The position numbers and the translations under genes were made by a program. Positions 23,012 through 31,476 of a stretch of DNA of 33,367 bases are shown piece by piece. Each line of letters starts with the position of its first letter. Position 1 is the first letter of the stretch. This DNA comes from an uncultured Alphaproteobacteria bacterium. GTDB lineage: Bacteria > Pseudomonadota > Alphaproteobacteria > HIMB59 > GCA-002718135. Where the stretch lies: the NCBI GenBank assembly GCA_902577945.1, contig CACHBB010000011.1, positions 1 to 33,367 on the forward strand, given 5' to 3'. The notes below the pieces were generated by a model. It was not told the DNA's origin, did no database searches, and saw only the letters and a program-made list of their open reading frames with translations.

Positions 23012-23612
23012 TTTTCTTTGAATTAATTTTATAAAATATCCTAAATATCAATATTAATGCTAAAATTATTAATATGACTATTATTTCAATTGAAAAGATA
23101 TTTTTAACAGAGAAATATTTAATTTCTAACAATTTAGATACTTTGTCTCCAACATATGTAAATATTAAAAAATAGGGAGTAAAACCAATTAAAGACGAAA
23201 TAATAAATTTAAATTTAGAAATTTCTAGGGTAGAGATAAATAAATTTTGAACAATAAGAGGTACACCAAAGATAAGTCTAATCAATATCAAATATTCGTA
23301 AGAAGACTTTTTTACAATTTTATTTAATTTATTAGTATATTTTAAAAAATGATTATTTAAATAATTTAAGAAAAAATATTTAGATAAAATTATAAAAAAT
23401 AAACTACCAATAGTTATTGAGATTATATTTATTAAAAAACCTATGTAAAAACCAAAGAAAAAACCAGATGATATTGTTACAATTAATGCACCCGGTAACG
23501 ATAGTAGAAAAAAAAATAAACAAAATAAAAAATATGAAATTAAAGCTAATAAATAATTTTCTAAAATTAATATTTGAATATAGTTTAAAATAATAAGTAG
23601 ATAATCAATCAT
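23004..23612 (-). CDS. TVP38/TMEM64 (VTT domain) membrane protein
   Basis: A 202-residue integral membrane protein of the DedA/VTT superfamily, whose members are implicated in lipid scrambling or transport. The core is visible: SLPGALIVTISSGFFFGF-YIGFLINIISITIGSLFFIILSKYF, with its glycine-rich re-entrant helix, and then LIRLIFGVPLIVQNLFIS and KFIISSLIGFTPYFLIFTYVGDKV. The last is the typical final motif before the C-terminal helix. It overlaps the upstream ABC-2 permease by four bases (ATGA), so both are translated from one message. Possible substrate: phospholipid or undecaprenyl-type lipid, known for relatives but not shown here. Confidence 0.83.
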   Translation of the reverse strand: MIDYLLIILNYIQILILENYLLALISYFLFCLFFFLLSLPGALIVTISSGFFFGFYIGFLINIISITIGSLFFIILSKYFFLNYLNNHFLKYTNKLNKIVKKSSYEYLILIRLIFGVPLIVQNLFISTLEISKFKFIISSLIGFTPYFLIFTYVGDKVSKLLEIKYFSVKNIFSIEIIVILIILALILIFRIFYKINSKKIN

Positions 23613-24370
23613 TTTATAACGCTAAAACCTTTAAAATAAACATATGCTGTAATTATAAAAGATACAATTATAAAAAATAAGATATAGATGTTTTTATCAG
23701 CATGAAATATAAATTTATCATCAAAGCAATTACGAAAAAATTTCACTACATAATAGTATGGATTATAATATAAAATAAATTTAAAATTTTCAGGCAAATA
23801 TGTAATTGAAAAAAATGCACCTGATAAAAAATTTAAAGGTGTAACAAAAAAATTAGAGAAAGTACTTTGTGTATCCCATGTATTAAACAAAATTCCCACA
23901 AAACAACCAAGACAAGCAAAGAATATTATTACTATAATTAAATAATAACTAAAAAATAAATAATTAAAAATTTGAATATCGATTAAAAATGAGAAGATGA
24001 TTAGATTACATATTGCTATAATAAAACCTATAATAACTGAGCTAATTAATAATGAAATTAATATTTCAATTCTAGATATTGGAGCAAGTAACCAATCATC
24101 TAGCGAACCAACTTGTTTCATGTTTACAAGTGTAACTGATGGATTGTCATAACTTTCTTGAGCCACGATCATTATAATCAATCCTGGAGCAATAAATTGA
24201 ACAAAAGAATTTGAATCTATAGATAAAGAATAATAATTTTCTATCGTCAGAAAAACTAAAATAAAGAGTATATTAGTTGTTATTGGGGCAAGCAAAGAAT
24301 ATTGATACTCAGAAAAAAATTCTTTGAGTCTAAATGCAATTATAGAATAAATTGCACTGTAACTAAACAT
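23609..24370 (-). CDS. ABC-2-type transporter permease without a neighbouring ATPase
   Basis: 253 residues with six hydrophobic helices. The ABC-2 features are an N-terminal amphipathic helix (FRLKEFFSEYQYSLLAP), a FIAPGLIIMIVAQESY segment between TM2 and TM3, the coupling region VNMKQVGSLDDWLLAPISRIEI, and the conserved C-terminal PLNFLSGAFFSITYLPE before the last helices. Such permeases (YadH-like) export lipids, polysaccharides or drugs with a separate ATPase. No ATP-binding subunit lies anywhere in the window, so the partner must be encoded elsewhere. It lies six bases downstream of the M20 amidohydrolase gene and is coupled to the VTT gene. Confidence 0.85.
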   Translation of the reverse strand: MFSYSAIYSIIAFRLKEFFSEYQYSLLAPITTNILFILVFLTIENYYSLSIDSNSFVQFIAPGLIIMIVAQESYDNPSVTLVNMKQVGSLDDWLLAPISRIEILISLLISSVIIGFIIAICNLIIFSFLIDIQIFNYLFFSYYLIIVIIFFACLGCFVGILFNTWDTQSTFSNFFVTPLNFLSGAFFSITYLPENFKFILYYNPYYYVVKFFRNCFDDKFIFHADKNIYILFFIIVSFIITAYVYFKGFSVIK

Positions 24371-24376
24371 TTAAAA

Positions 24377-25555
24377 TTATTTTGAAAAATATTTTTTTAC
24401 TAATTCAACCCAAAAATTTACACCCACTGGTAAAAGATTATCATTAAAATCATATTTTGTTGTATGAAGATGAGCCTGATGATTATCATCACCTTGTCCC
24501 AAATATAAATATGTTCCAGGTTTTTCCTCTAATAAGTAAGAAAAATCTTCTCCACCCATTGATGGATCAATTTCTGTTATGACCTTGTCTTCACCAACAA
24601 GATCCTTAGCTACATTGGATGCAAAAATAGTCTCTTTCTTACAATTTATTGTAGGTGGATATTTATTTACTAAATCAAATTGAATTTTAATTTCAGCACC
24701 ATGTGCTTCAGCAATACCCTTACATAATTCCCCTAATCTTTTTTCAATATATGACCGTGTTTCTTTTCTGAAAGTCCTTATTGTCCCCCCCATTTTTACT
24801 TGGTCATCAATTACATTATAAGCTGTTCCAGCATTAATTTTAGTTATACTAATTAACGCCTTATCAACGGGATCTGTTGATCTACTTATTATCGTTTGAA
24901 CAGCGGAAATAATTTGTGCAGATATTACAACAGGATCAATTGCTAAATGAGGTGAAGCAGCATGACCTCCCTTACCCTTAACTATTATATCAAATTCATC
25001 GACTGCTGCCATCATAGGTCCACTATTTACCCCAAAAGTTCCAAATGGAAGTTCAGGCCAATTGTGAAGAGCATATACTTCATCAATTTTAAAATCTTTA
25101 AACATCCCATCATCAATCATTTTTTTTCCCCCAGCAAATCCTTCTTCACCAGGTTGGAAAATAAAATAGACTCTGCCGTCAAAATCATTATTTTCACTTA
25201 AATATTTTACTGCTCCAAGTAACATAGTAGTATGTCCATCATGACCACAAGCATGCATCATACCTTTATTTGTAGATTTATAATCAAATTCATTTTTTTC
25301 GGGCATTGGCAAAGCATCGAAGTCAGCTCGTAACCCTATTGTCCTTTCATTCGTTTTTTTTATACCATCAACCCATGCAACTATCCCTGTATTTGAATAA
25401 CCATCCTTAAAATGTACATTGAATTCTTTTAATTTATTTTTGATATATTTAGATGTTTCATATTCTTCTAATCCTATTTCAGGTATTTTATGTAAATCAT
25501 GACGCCACTCTGTCATTTCATTTAACATTTGATTAATACTATTTAAAACTGGCAT
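24377..25555 (-). CDS. M20-family amidohydrolase (HipO / N-acyl-amino-acid hydrolase type)
   Basis: A zinc peptidase-family enzyme of 392 residues that removes acyl groups from N-acylated amino acids (for example hippurate or N-acetyl-cysteine/diaminopimelate). Motifs: RHDLHKIPEIGLEE at 18-31, GLRADFDALPM (74-84), GMMHACGHDGHTTMLLGA with Cys103 and His105, FIFQPGEEGFAGG with the catalytic Glu137 and Glu138, ALHNWPELPFG and near the C-terminus GGEDFSYLLEEKPG with an acidic ligand. The exact substrate is open. The start shares one base with the stop of the upstream lipoprotein gene (TGATG), so translation is coupled, and the permease follows six bases downstream. Confidence 0.92.
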   Translation of the reverse strand: MPVLNSINQMLNEMTEWRHDLHKIPEIGLEEYETSKYIKNKLKEFNVHFKDGYSNTGIVAWVDGIKKTNERTIGLRADFDALPMPEKNEFDYKSTNKGMMHACGHDGHTTMLLGAVKYLSENNDFDGRVYFIFQPGEEGFAGGKKMIDDGMFKDFKIDEVYALHNWPELPFGTFGVNSGPMMAAVDEFDIIVKGKGGHAASPHLAIDPVVISAQIISAVQTIISRSTDPVDKALISITKINAGTAYNVIDDQVKMGGTIRTFRKETRSYIEKRLGELCKGIAEAHGAEIKIQFDLVNKYPPTINCKKETIFASNVAKDLVGEDKVITEIDPSMGGEDFSYLLEEKPGTYLYLGQGDDNHQAHLHTTKYDFNDNLLPVGVNFWVELVKKYFSK

Positions 25556-26169
25556 CAGAATATTCCAAATAATCCTTTACTATTAAATTTACTTTCACAA
25601 CCTTTTAATTGTTTATTAAACATATTGGTATTTCTTTCTACATTTTTAGCTACTGCAATCAACCATTCTTTACTTTTAAATGTTTCTTTCGACCAACCAT
25701 TTTGACCTTCGTGGTATGCTAAATATTGGTTGTAATAATCTTTTTTCGATATACCAACCAAATTTTCTGATTGAGTTGTATACCAACCAATGAAATCAGT
25801 TACATCATTAAAATTAGCCCTTGAAGCATTCTGATTTCCTGTTTTGTTTTTATACCAATCCCAAGTTGGATTAGTAATTTGAGCATAACCAAAAGCAGTA
25901 GATGGTCTAGAAGTAGGAATAAAACCTAAAAATTTTTTTCTTTTAGGCTTTGCAAATTGAGTAAAAGATGATTCTTGTTTAATAATTGCTAGTTGAAATG
26001 CAATTGGTGTATTCCATTTATCATATGATTTTTTTGTTGCCTTATACCATTTTTTTTTCTCATCAAATATAATACAACTATCTGCTGTATTAGTAAGTTG
26101 ATTAGAGGTGCAAGCGTAAAGGAATAATATTGAAATACATGTAATTTTAAGAAAACTATCTATTTTCAT
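25555..26169 (-). CDS. SLT-type lytic-transglycosylase-like lipoprotein
   Basis: A peptidoglycan-cleaving lipoprotein candidate. The frame opens at 26187, but a start at the seventh codon (ATG ending at 26169) gives a proper signal peptide, MKIDSFLKITCISILFLYACTSNQ. Its lipobox is L-Y-A-C, with Tyr at the minus-2 position being somewhat unusual. The catalytic Glu lies in AIIKQESSF, followed at the right distance by STAFGYAQITNPTWDWYK and later YYNQYLAYHEGQNGW, the SLT core. Length (204) fits small alphaproteobacterial SLT proteins. It is the first gene of a run with the M20 hydrolase, ABC-2 permease and VTT protein, suggesting an envelope-related transcript. Confidence 0.8.
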   Translation of the reverse strand: MKIDSFLKITCISILFLYACTSNQLTNTADSCIIFDEKKKWYKATKKSYDKWNTPIAFQLAIIKQESSFTQFAKPKRKKFLGFIPTSRPSTAFGYAQITNPTWDWYKNKTGNQNASRANFNDVTDFIGWYTTQSENLVGISKKDYYNQYLAYHEGQNGWSKETFKSKEWLIAVAKNVERNTNMFNKQLKGCESKFNSKGLFGIF

Positions 26170-26187
26170 TAAATGTCTAATTATCAT

Positions 26188-26271
26188 AATTTTTGAATAT
26201 ATAGTCTTAAATGTGGCAAAAAATTATTGCTTACTATTGAATTATGAATATGAATGCTTAAATCTTAGAAA
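26188..26271 (+). promoter_or_regulatory. intergenic region upstream of htpG with a weak promoter-like pair
   Basis: This is the 84-base gap between the divergent lipoprotein and htpG genes. A TTGCTT (26227-26232) and TATGAA (26249-26254) are separated by 16 bases, with the htpG ATG 17 bases further on. I see no clear sigma-32 heat-shock promoter (no CTTGAA followed by CCCCAT), no CIRCE-type inverted repeat, and no strong Shine-Dalgarno. Confidence 0.22.
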
Positions 26272-28131
26272 ATGGTCGAAAATTCAAAAGAAAACCTATC
26301 GTTTCAGGCTGAAGTTAGTAAACTTTTAGATCTAGTTGCAAACTCGTTATATAGTGAAAGAGAGATATTTCTACGCGAATTAATTTCAAATTCTGCTGAT
26401 GCTTGTGAGAAATTAAGATACCAATCACTCTCTAAAAAAAATCTTTTAAAAAACGATAAAGATCTAAAAATTAATATTAGAGTCTCTAAAAAGAAAAAAA
26501 TTATTGAAATAGAAGATAATGGAATAGGAATGACTAAACAAGAGCTAATAGATAATCTTGGTACTATTGCAAGATCTGGAACTAGCAAGTTCATAGAAAC
26601 AATGAAAAATAAAAAAGAGGGTGATATTTCAGCTATTGGTCAATTCGGTGTTGGTTTTTATTCTTCATATATGGTTTCAGATAGAGTTGAAGTGTTATCA
26701 AAGGATGCTGAAAACAATGAAACAAATATTTGGTCATCAAATGGAAAAGAAAATTATTCAATTGAAAATGCAAAAAAGGAAAATAGAGGCACATGTATAA
26801 CCCTAAATATAAAAAAAGATGCTGATGAATTTTTAGACTCTTTTAGATTAAGATCAATAATTACCAAATACTCTAATTATATACCTTTTCCAATTTATCT
26901 AAAAGATCTTGATAACAAAGATGAAGAAGAAAAAATCAATGAAGGTAGTCCATTATGGTTAAAAGATAAAAAAGAAATTAAAGAAGAAGATTATAAACAG
27001 TTCTATAATAATATTTCATTCAACTTTGATGAACCTCTTTTAACAATTCACTACAATGCTGAAGGTGTAATTAGTTATAAAGCTTTAGTTTATTTGCCAA
27101 CTAACCAGCCAATGGATTTATTTAATGCAGATAGAAAAAATAAAATAAAATTATATGTTCAAAAAATATTTATTACAGATGAATGTGAAGATATCATTCC
27201 AAATTGGCTAAGGTTCATACCTGGTGTTGTAGACTCACAAGATATTTCTCTAAATATTAGTAGAGAAATGTTACAAAATAATCCTATTATTACTAAAATC
27301 AAAAAAGGTTTAACAAATAAAATACTCGGTGAAATTGAGAATTTAGCAAAAAAAGACAAACCAAAATTTGAAAATTTTTGGAATAATTTTGGCCCAGTTT
27401 TAAAAGAGGGTTTATACGAACATAACGAGCATCATGAAAAAATACTTCCTCTTCTTAGATTTGAAAACTCCATAAATGAAAATAAGATTTCATTAGATGA
27501 ATACATTAAAATAATGGCAAAAGATCAAAAAGAAATTTACTATTTTGCTAATACCGACAAAGATCATATTAAAAATTCACCTCAGTTGGAAGTTTTTGCA
27601 GATAAAAAAATTCCTGTTCTGTTTATGGTAGATGCGGTTGACGAATTTTGGATCCAAAATGTAAATAAATTTAAAGATCTCGAATTCAAATCAATTACTA
27701 AAGGTAAAGTAGATGTGTCAAAAGTTGGAGATAAAACAAAAGATAACAAAGAAAAAGGCAATAAAATAGATAGCAAAATCAGTGATTTAATTAATATTCT
27801 TAAAACTGAACTTAAAGAAAATTTATCAGATGTTATAATTTCTGAAAGACTAACAAAAAGTCCAATATTACTAGTTGCAGAAGAAACAGGCATGGACATT
27901 AATATGGAAAAATTAATGAAAATGCATAATCAAAAAACTCCTAATTCTAAAAAAATTTTGGAAATTAATCCAAATCATCCTATGATAATTAACTTATCAA
28001 ATAATTTAACTAAAGTTGATCATAAAAAAATGTCGAATCTTATACTAGATCAAGCTAATATTCTTGATGGAAACATATTGTCCAACCCTTCTAGATATTT
28101 AGAAAATCTAACTGAAATTTTTATTAAGTAA
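26272..28131 (+). CDS. htpG: Hsp90 molecular chaperone HtpG
   Basis: An ATP-dependent cytosolic chaperone of 619 residues, full length for bacterial Hsp90. The N-terminal GHKL ATPase domain has ELISNSADACEKLRY (with the catalytic Glu), DNGIGMTKQELIDNLGTIARSGT and GQFGVGFYSSYMVSD. The middle domain has the catalytic-loop Arg region in LNISREMLQNNPIITKIKKGL and the FENFWNNFGPVLKEGLYEH segment. The C-terminal dimerisation domain ends NPSRYLENLTEIFIK. The first residues (MVENSKENLSFQAEVSKLLDLVANSLYSEREIFLRE) match other HtpG proteins, so the start is secure. The 3' end overlaps serA by eight bases on the opposite strand. Confidence 0.96.
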   Translation: MVENSKENLSFQAEVSKLLDLVANSLYSEREIFLRELISNSADACEKLRYQSLSKKNLLKNDKDLKINIRVSKKKKIIEIEDNGIGMTKQELIDNLGTIARSGTSKFIETMKNKKEGDISAIGQFGVGFYSSYMVSDRVEVLSKDAENNETNIWSSNGKENYSIENAKKENRGTCITLNIKKDADEFLDSFRLRSIITKYSNYIPFPIYLKDLDNKDEEEKINEGSPLWLKDKKEIKEEDYKQFYNNISFNFDEPLLTIHYNAEGVISYKALVYLPTNQPMDLFNADRKNKIKLYVQKIFITDECEDIIPNWLRFIPGVVDSQDISLNISREMLQNNPIITKIKKGLTNKILGEIENLAKKDKPKFENFWNNFGPVLKEGLYEHNEHHEKILPLLRFENSINENKISLDEYIKIMAKDQKEIYYFANTDKDHIKNSPQLEVFADKKIPVLFMVDAVDEFWIQNVNKFKDLEFKSITKGKVDVSKVGDKTKDNKEKGNKIDSKISDLINILKTELKENLSDVIISERLTKSPILLVAEETGMDINMEKLMKMHNQKTPNSKKILEINPNHPMIINLSNNLTKVDHKKMSNLILDQANILDGNILSNPSRYLENLTEIFIK

Positions 28132-29062
28132 TTGAATTAAGTATTTTATTATTTTTAAAATATTCACAGAACTGATTGGCAACCATTTCTGCAACAACTA
28201 TTTGTGCTTCATCAGTAGAAGCAGCTATATGAGGTGTTAAGATTATATTTTCTAAATTAAATAATTCACTTTCTTCAAGAGGTTCTTTATTGAAAACATC
28301 TAAGGCAGCCCCTTTAATTACATTATTTTTAAGCGCTTGAATTAGATCGGTTTCATTAATTAAACCACCTCTAGCTGTATTAATTAGTATACAATTTTTT
28401 TTCATCATATTAAATTCATCTTTAGTAATAATTGAGCTACCATCTTTATTAGGTTTACAATGGAATGATATAATATCAGAGTTTGATAAAATATTTGCTA
28501 AGTCAGTAGGAGCATAATTTTTAAAATTATCTTTTATTGTATTAAAATAAGTTGAATGAATAAAAACTTTCATACCTAATGAATTTGAGATTTCAGCTAC
28601 TCTTTTTCCTACATTACCAAATCCTATAATTCCAATTTTTTTACCTTTTAACTCATTTCCCTTCATTTTCTTTTTTTCCCATAGCCCTTTATGAGTTGTT
28701 TCATTGGCAGCAGGTATTTTTCTTAGTAATGAAAAAATTAATCCAATAGTATGTTCAGCAGTTGCATTTGTATTGCCTCCAGGCGTGTTCATGACGATAA
28801 TATTTTTACTTTTAGCAGCTTCAATATCTATATTATCAACTCCAGCACCAGCTCTACCAATTATTTTTAAATTTGTTGCTGCTTCGATTATGTCACCAGT
28901 TACCTTAGTAGCTGATCTAACTATAAGGCCATCATAATTAGAAATTATATTTTTTAATTCTTCAGGAGATAAATTTGTCTTTGTTTCAACATCAAGATTA
29001 TTTTTTAAAAGAATCTCTGATGCAATAGTATCCATTGCATCTGAAATCAATATTTTAGACAT
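28124..29062 (-). CDS. serA: D-3-phosphoglycerate dehydrogenase, short form without ACT domain
   Basis: Oxidises 3-phosphoglycerate to 3-phosphohydroxypyruvate with NAD, the first step of serine synthesis. The 312 residues cover the substrate and NAD domains of the D-2-hydroxyacid family: NYDGLIVRSATKVTG, GRAGAGVDNID, NTPGGNTNATAEHTIGL, KIGIIGFGNVGKRVAE (Rossmann glycines), INTARGGLIN (catalytic Arg nearby), ALDVFNKEP (Glu) and LTPHIAAST (His). No regulatory ACT or ASB domain follows, so serine feedback through those domains is absent. Another hydroxyacid dehydrogenase is possible by sequence alone, but its eight-base overlap with serC in the order serC-serA makes SerA likely. Confidence 0.88.
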   Translation of the reverse strand: MSKILISDAMDTIASEILLKNNLDVETKTNLSPEELKNIISNYDGLIVRSATKVTGDIIEAATNLKIIGRAGAGVDNIDIEAAKSKNIIVMNTPGGNTNATAEHTIGLIFSLLRKIPAANETTHKGLWEKKKMKGNELKGKKIGIIGFGNVGKRVAEISNSLGMKVFIHSTYFNTIKDNFKNYAPTDLANILSNSDIISFHCKPNKDGSSIITKDEFNMMKKNCILINTARGGLINETDLIQALKNNVIKGAALDVFNKEPLEESELFNLENIILTPHIAASTDEAQIVVAEMVANQFCEYFKNNKILNSIT

Positions 29063-30218
29063 ACTTTGTTTTTATCTCGTTATATGCCCAGTCAATCCAC
29101 GGAAGTACTAATTCAACATCTGAAGTTTGAACCGTTCCACCTGCCCATATTCTGAATGAGGGAGGAGCTTTTGGATAACCGTTACAATCAAATCCAACAT
29201 TATTTTCAGATAATAATTTACATATTTCAGCCATAATAGATCTTTGTCCAGCTTCATCTTTACTCGTAAACCAATCTTCTGTTATTTTAAAAGTTATACC
29301 AGTATTAGATATGTAATTCATATCTTTATACTCAGAAAGAAAAGCTAGATAATTATTTTGATCAATCCAATCGCTAATTTTTTTTAGAGAATTTTGAGAT
29401 TTAAAAATTAAAGAATTTAAACCTCCCTCTTTTGAAACCCAATTAAGACTATCAATAATATCTTCCACACAAATCATAGATGGTGTGTTTATTGTATTTC
29501 CCTCAAAAATACCTTTTATTAATTTATTATTTTCAGCCATTCTAAATAACTTAGGGACTGGCCAAGAAGGCGTATAACTCTCAAGTCGTTCAACTACTCT
29601 AGGAGATATAGCAATCATTCCATGAGCAGCTTCTCCACCTAAGATTTTTTGCCAAGACCAAGTTATTACATCACATTTTTTATAATCTATAGGCATACCA
29701 AATATCGCTGATGTAGCATCACATATAGTAAGACCTTTTCTATCATCAGGTATCCAATCTCCATTTGGTACCTTTACTCCAGAAGTTGTGCCATTCCATG
29801 TAAATATTACATCGTTATCAAAGTTTACTTTACTAAGATCTGGGAGTTTGCCATAATCTTCTTCGTGAATATTTAAATTGTTTAGCTTTAATTGGCTAAT
29901 AGCATCAATAACCCAATCTTTACCAAAATTTTCCCAAGCTAAAATATCTACACCAGTTTTTCCGAGAAGACACCACATTGCTGCCTCTAATGCTCCTGTA
30001 TTTGATCCAGGCATAATTCCTAATAAGTAATCCTCTGGTAAACCTAATATGTTTTTAGATTTATCAATCGCTTCTTTTAATCTTGCTTTGCATTCTACAG
30101 ATCTATGAGATCTACCAGTTAAAGCATTGCTTAATGCAGTAATGTCCCACCCTGGTCTTTTAGATGTAGGTCCACTAGAAAAGTTTGGGTTTGCTGGTTT
30201 TATATTAGGTTTATTCAT
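29055..30218 (-). CDS. serC: phosphoserine aminotransferase (alphaproteobacterial type)
   Basis: Converts 3-phosphohydroxypyruvate and glutamate to O-phospho-L-serine. The 387-residue fold-type I enzyme starts NPNFSSGPTSKRPGWD, then has GRSHRSVECKARLKEAI, LLGIMPGSNTGALEAAMW (PLP phosphate loop), WNGTTSGVKVPNGDWIP, CDATSAIFGMPIDY (Asp) and the Schiff-base Lys in WSWQKILGGEAAHGMI. This pattern, including S-H-R-S and the W-Q-K site, belongs to the SerC group of alphaproteobacteria and some archaea rather than E. coli SerC. The gene overlaps serA by eight bases and starts two bases after the DUF1015 gene, forming one transcript. Confidence 0.93.
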   Translation of the reverse strand: MNKPNIKPANPNFSSGPTSKRPGWDITALSNALTGRSHRSVECKARLKEAIDKSKNILGLPEDYLLGIMPGSNTGALEAAMWCLLGKTGVDILAWENFGKDWVIDAISQLKLNNLNIHEEDYGKLPDLSKVNFDNDVIFTWNGTTSGVKVPNGDWIPDDRKGLTICDATSAIFGMPIDYKKCDVITWSWQKILGGEAAHGMIAISPRVVERLESYTPSWPVPKLFRMAENNKLIKGIFEGNTINTPSMICVEDIIDSLNWVSKEGGLNSLIFKSQNSLKKISDWIDQNNYLAFLSEYKDMNYISNTGITFKITEDWFTSKDEAGQRSIMAEICKLLSENNVGFDCNGYPKAPPSFRIWAGGTVQTSDVELVLPWIDWAYNEIKTKYV

Positions 30219-30220
30219 AA

Positions 30221-31429
30221 TTATTTTCCAAACTCATAAACAACTAAACCATCCAAAGGTTTAGGATCAAACCAAGTTGATTTTGGAGGCATAGTCAATT
30301 TATTGTCGGCGACCTTAATAACATCACTTATATGGGAAGGGAAGATAGAAAATGCCACACTATCTTTATTTTCATCAACTTTCTTTTCAAGTGCTTCTAA
30401 ACCATGGCAGCCTGCTATAAATCTTATCCTTTCATCATTATTTACATCTTGAATATTTAAATACTTTTTAAAAATAAAATTATTTAAAATATTAATATCA
30501 AGAGTATCTACAAAATTATTAGTATCTAATTTTTCTTTGAAGTGTAAAGAGTACCATTTATTTTCATGATACATTCCAAATTCTTTATTTTTATTAGGTT
30601 TAAAAGATTTATCTTTTTTTACAACTGTAAAACTCTTAGAAATTAATTGTAAAAAATTCTCTTCTGATAATCCATTCAAGTCTTTGACAACTCTATTGTA
30701 GTCAAATATTTTTGCCTCGTCGCTTGAAAATGCTGCTATCATAAAATTTTCTTGATGAATATTTTTATTAAATTTAAGATCACCAATTAATTTCATTGCA
30801 CCCATTCTGTGATGTCCATCTGCAATATAAAAATTGTTTATACTCTTGGAGAATAAAGATGTTAAATTTTGAATAAATTTTTCATCAGAAATGCACCAAA
30901 GTTTATGAATAGAATTATCAAAACTTTCAAAATCATAATCTGGTATTTGTTGTATAATTGAATTTAATAATTTTGAAATCTCTTTATTGTTTTCATAAAA
31001 AACATATATTGGGCCTATTTGACTTTTAATGTTTAACATTTGCTCAGCCCTTTCTCTCATTCTATTTTCGTAAATCTTTTCATGTGCTTTAATTTTTTCA
31101 TTTATAAAATCTGCTATTTTAGCAAGTGATAAAAAACCAGTTTGTATATGTCCTTTGAATTCAATTTGATAAACATAGAAATGATCCTTAACATCTTTTT
31201 TGATAACTTCATTTTCTTTCATTTCATTAAAATGAAGTTTTGCTTCTAAAAGGGTATCTGTTTCTTTTAATTGTCCTACCGGATTAAGAACTTTTAAATA
31301 ATTCCAATAATTATTTTTTCTAAAAATCTCAATGTTTTCTATACTCAAATGATCAGTTGATGGAGCTATTAAATTTTTTGCATCTTCATTAAATGGACGT
31401 GTTCCTTTGAAAGGTTTTATTTCAACCAT
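30221..31429 (-). CDS. DUF1015 family protein
   Basis: 402 residues of the DUF1015 family, recognised by the N-terminal IKPFKGTRPFNEDAKNLIAPSTDHLS, a middle HFYVYQIEFKGHIQTGFLSLAKI and above all FYIADGHHRMGAMKLIG, the family's conserved D-G-H-H-R motif. The second H and the R are strictly conserved in relatives, which suggests a catalytic or metal site, but no biochemical function is known to me. I have seen this family next to serA/serC in several bacterial lineages, which hints at a role in serine or phosphoserine metabolism; that is inference from context. It is the first gene of the transcript with serC and serA, 47 bases after the end of trpB2. Confidence 0.88.
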   Translation of the reverse strand: MVEIKPFKGTRPFNEDAKNLIAPSTDHLSIENIEIFRKNNYWNYLKVLNPVGQLKETDTLLEAKLHFNEMKENEVIKKDVKDHFYVYQIEFKGHIQTGFLSLAKIADFINEKIKAHEKIYENRMRERAEQMLNIKSQIGPIYVFYENNKEISKLLNSIIQQIPDYDFESFDNSIHKLWCISDEKFIQNLTSLFSKSINNFYIADGHHRMGAMKLIGDLKFNKNIHQENFMIAAFSSDEAKIFDYNRVVKDLNGLSEENFLQLISKSFTVVKKDKSFKPNKNKEFGMYHENKWYSLHFKEKLDTNNFVDTLDINILNNFIFKKYLNIQDVNNDERIRFIAGCHGLEALEKKVDENKDSVAFSIFPSHISDVIKVADNKLTMPPKSTWFDPKPLDGLVVYEFGK

Positions 31430-31476
31430 AATTAGTTGCCGCTTTTAATTTATAAATTTAAAAATAAAACTTAAAT

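Noticed and set aside
26304-26594. A 96-residue minus-strand frame inside htpG (and similar ones at 27159 and 27582)
   Set aside because: Antisense shadows of the conserved HtpG frame; Leu/Ser/Ile-rich and without any motif.
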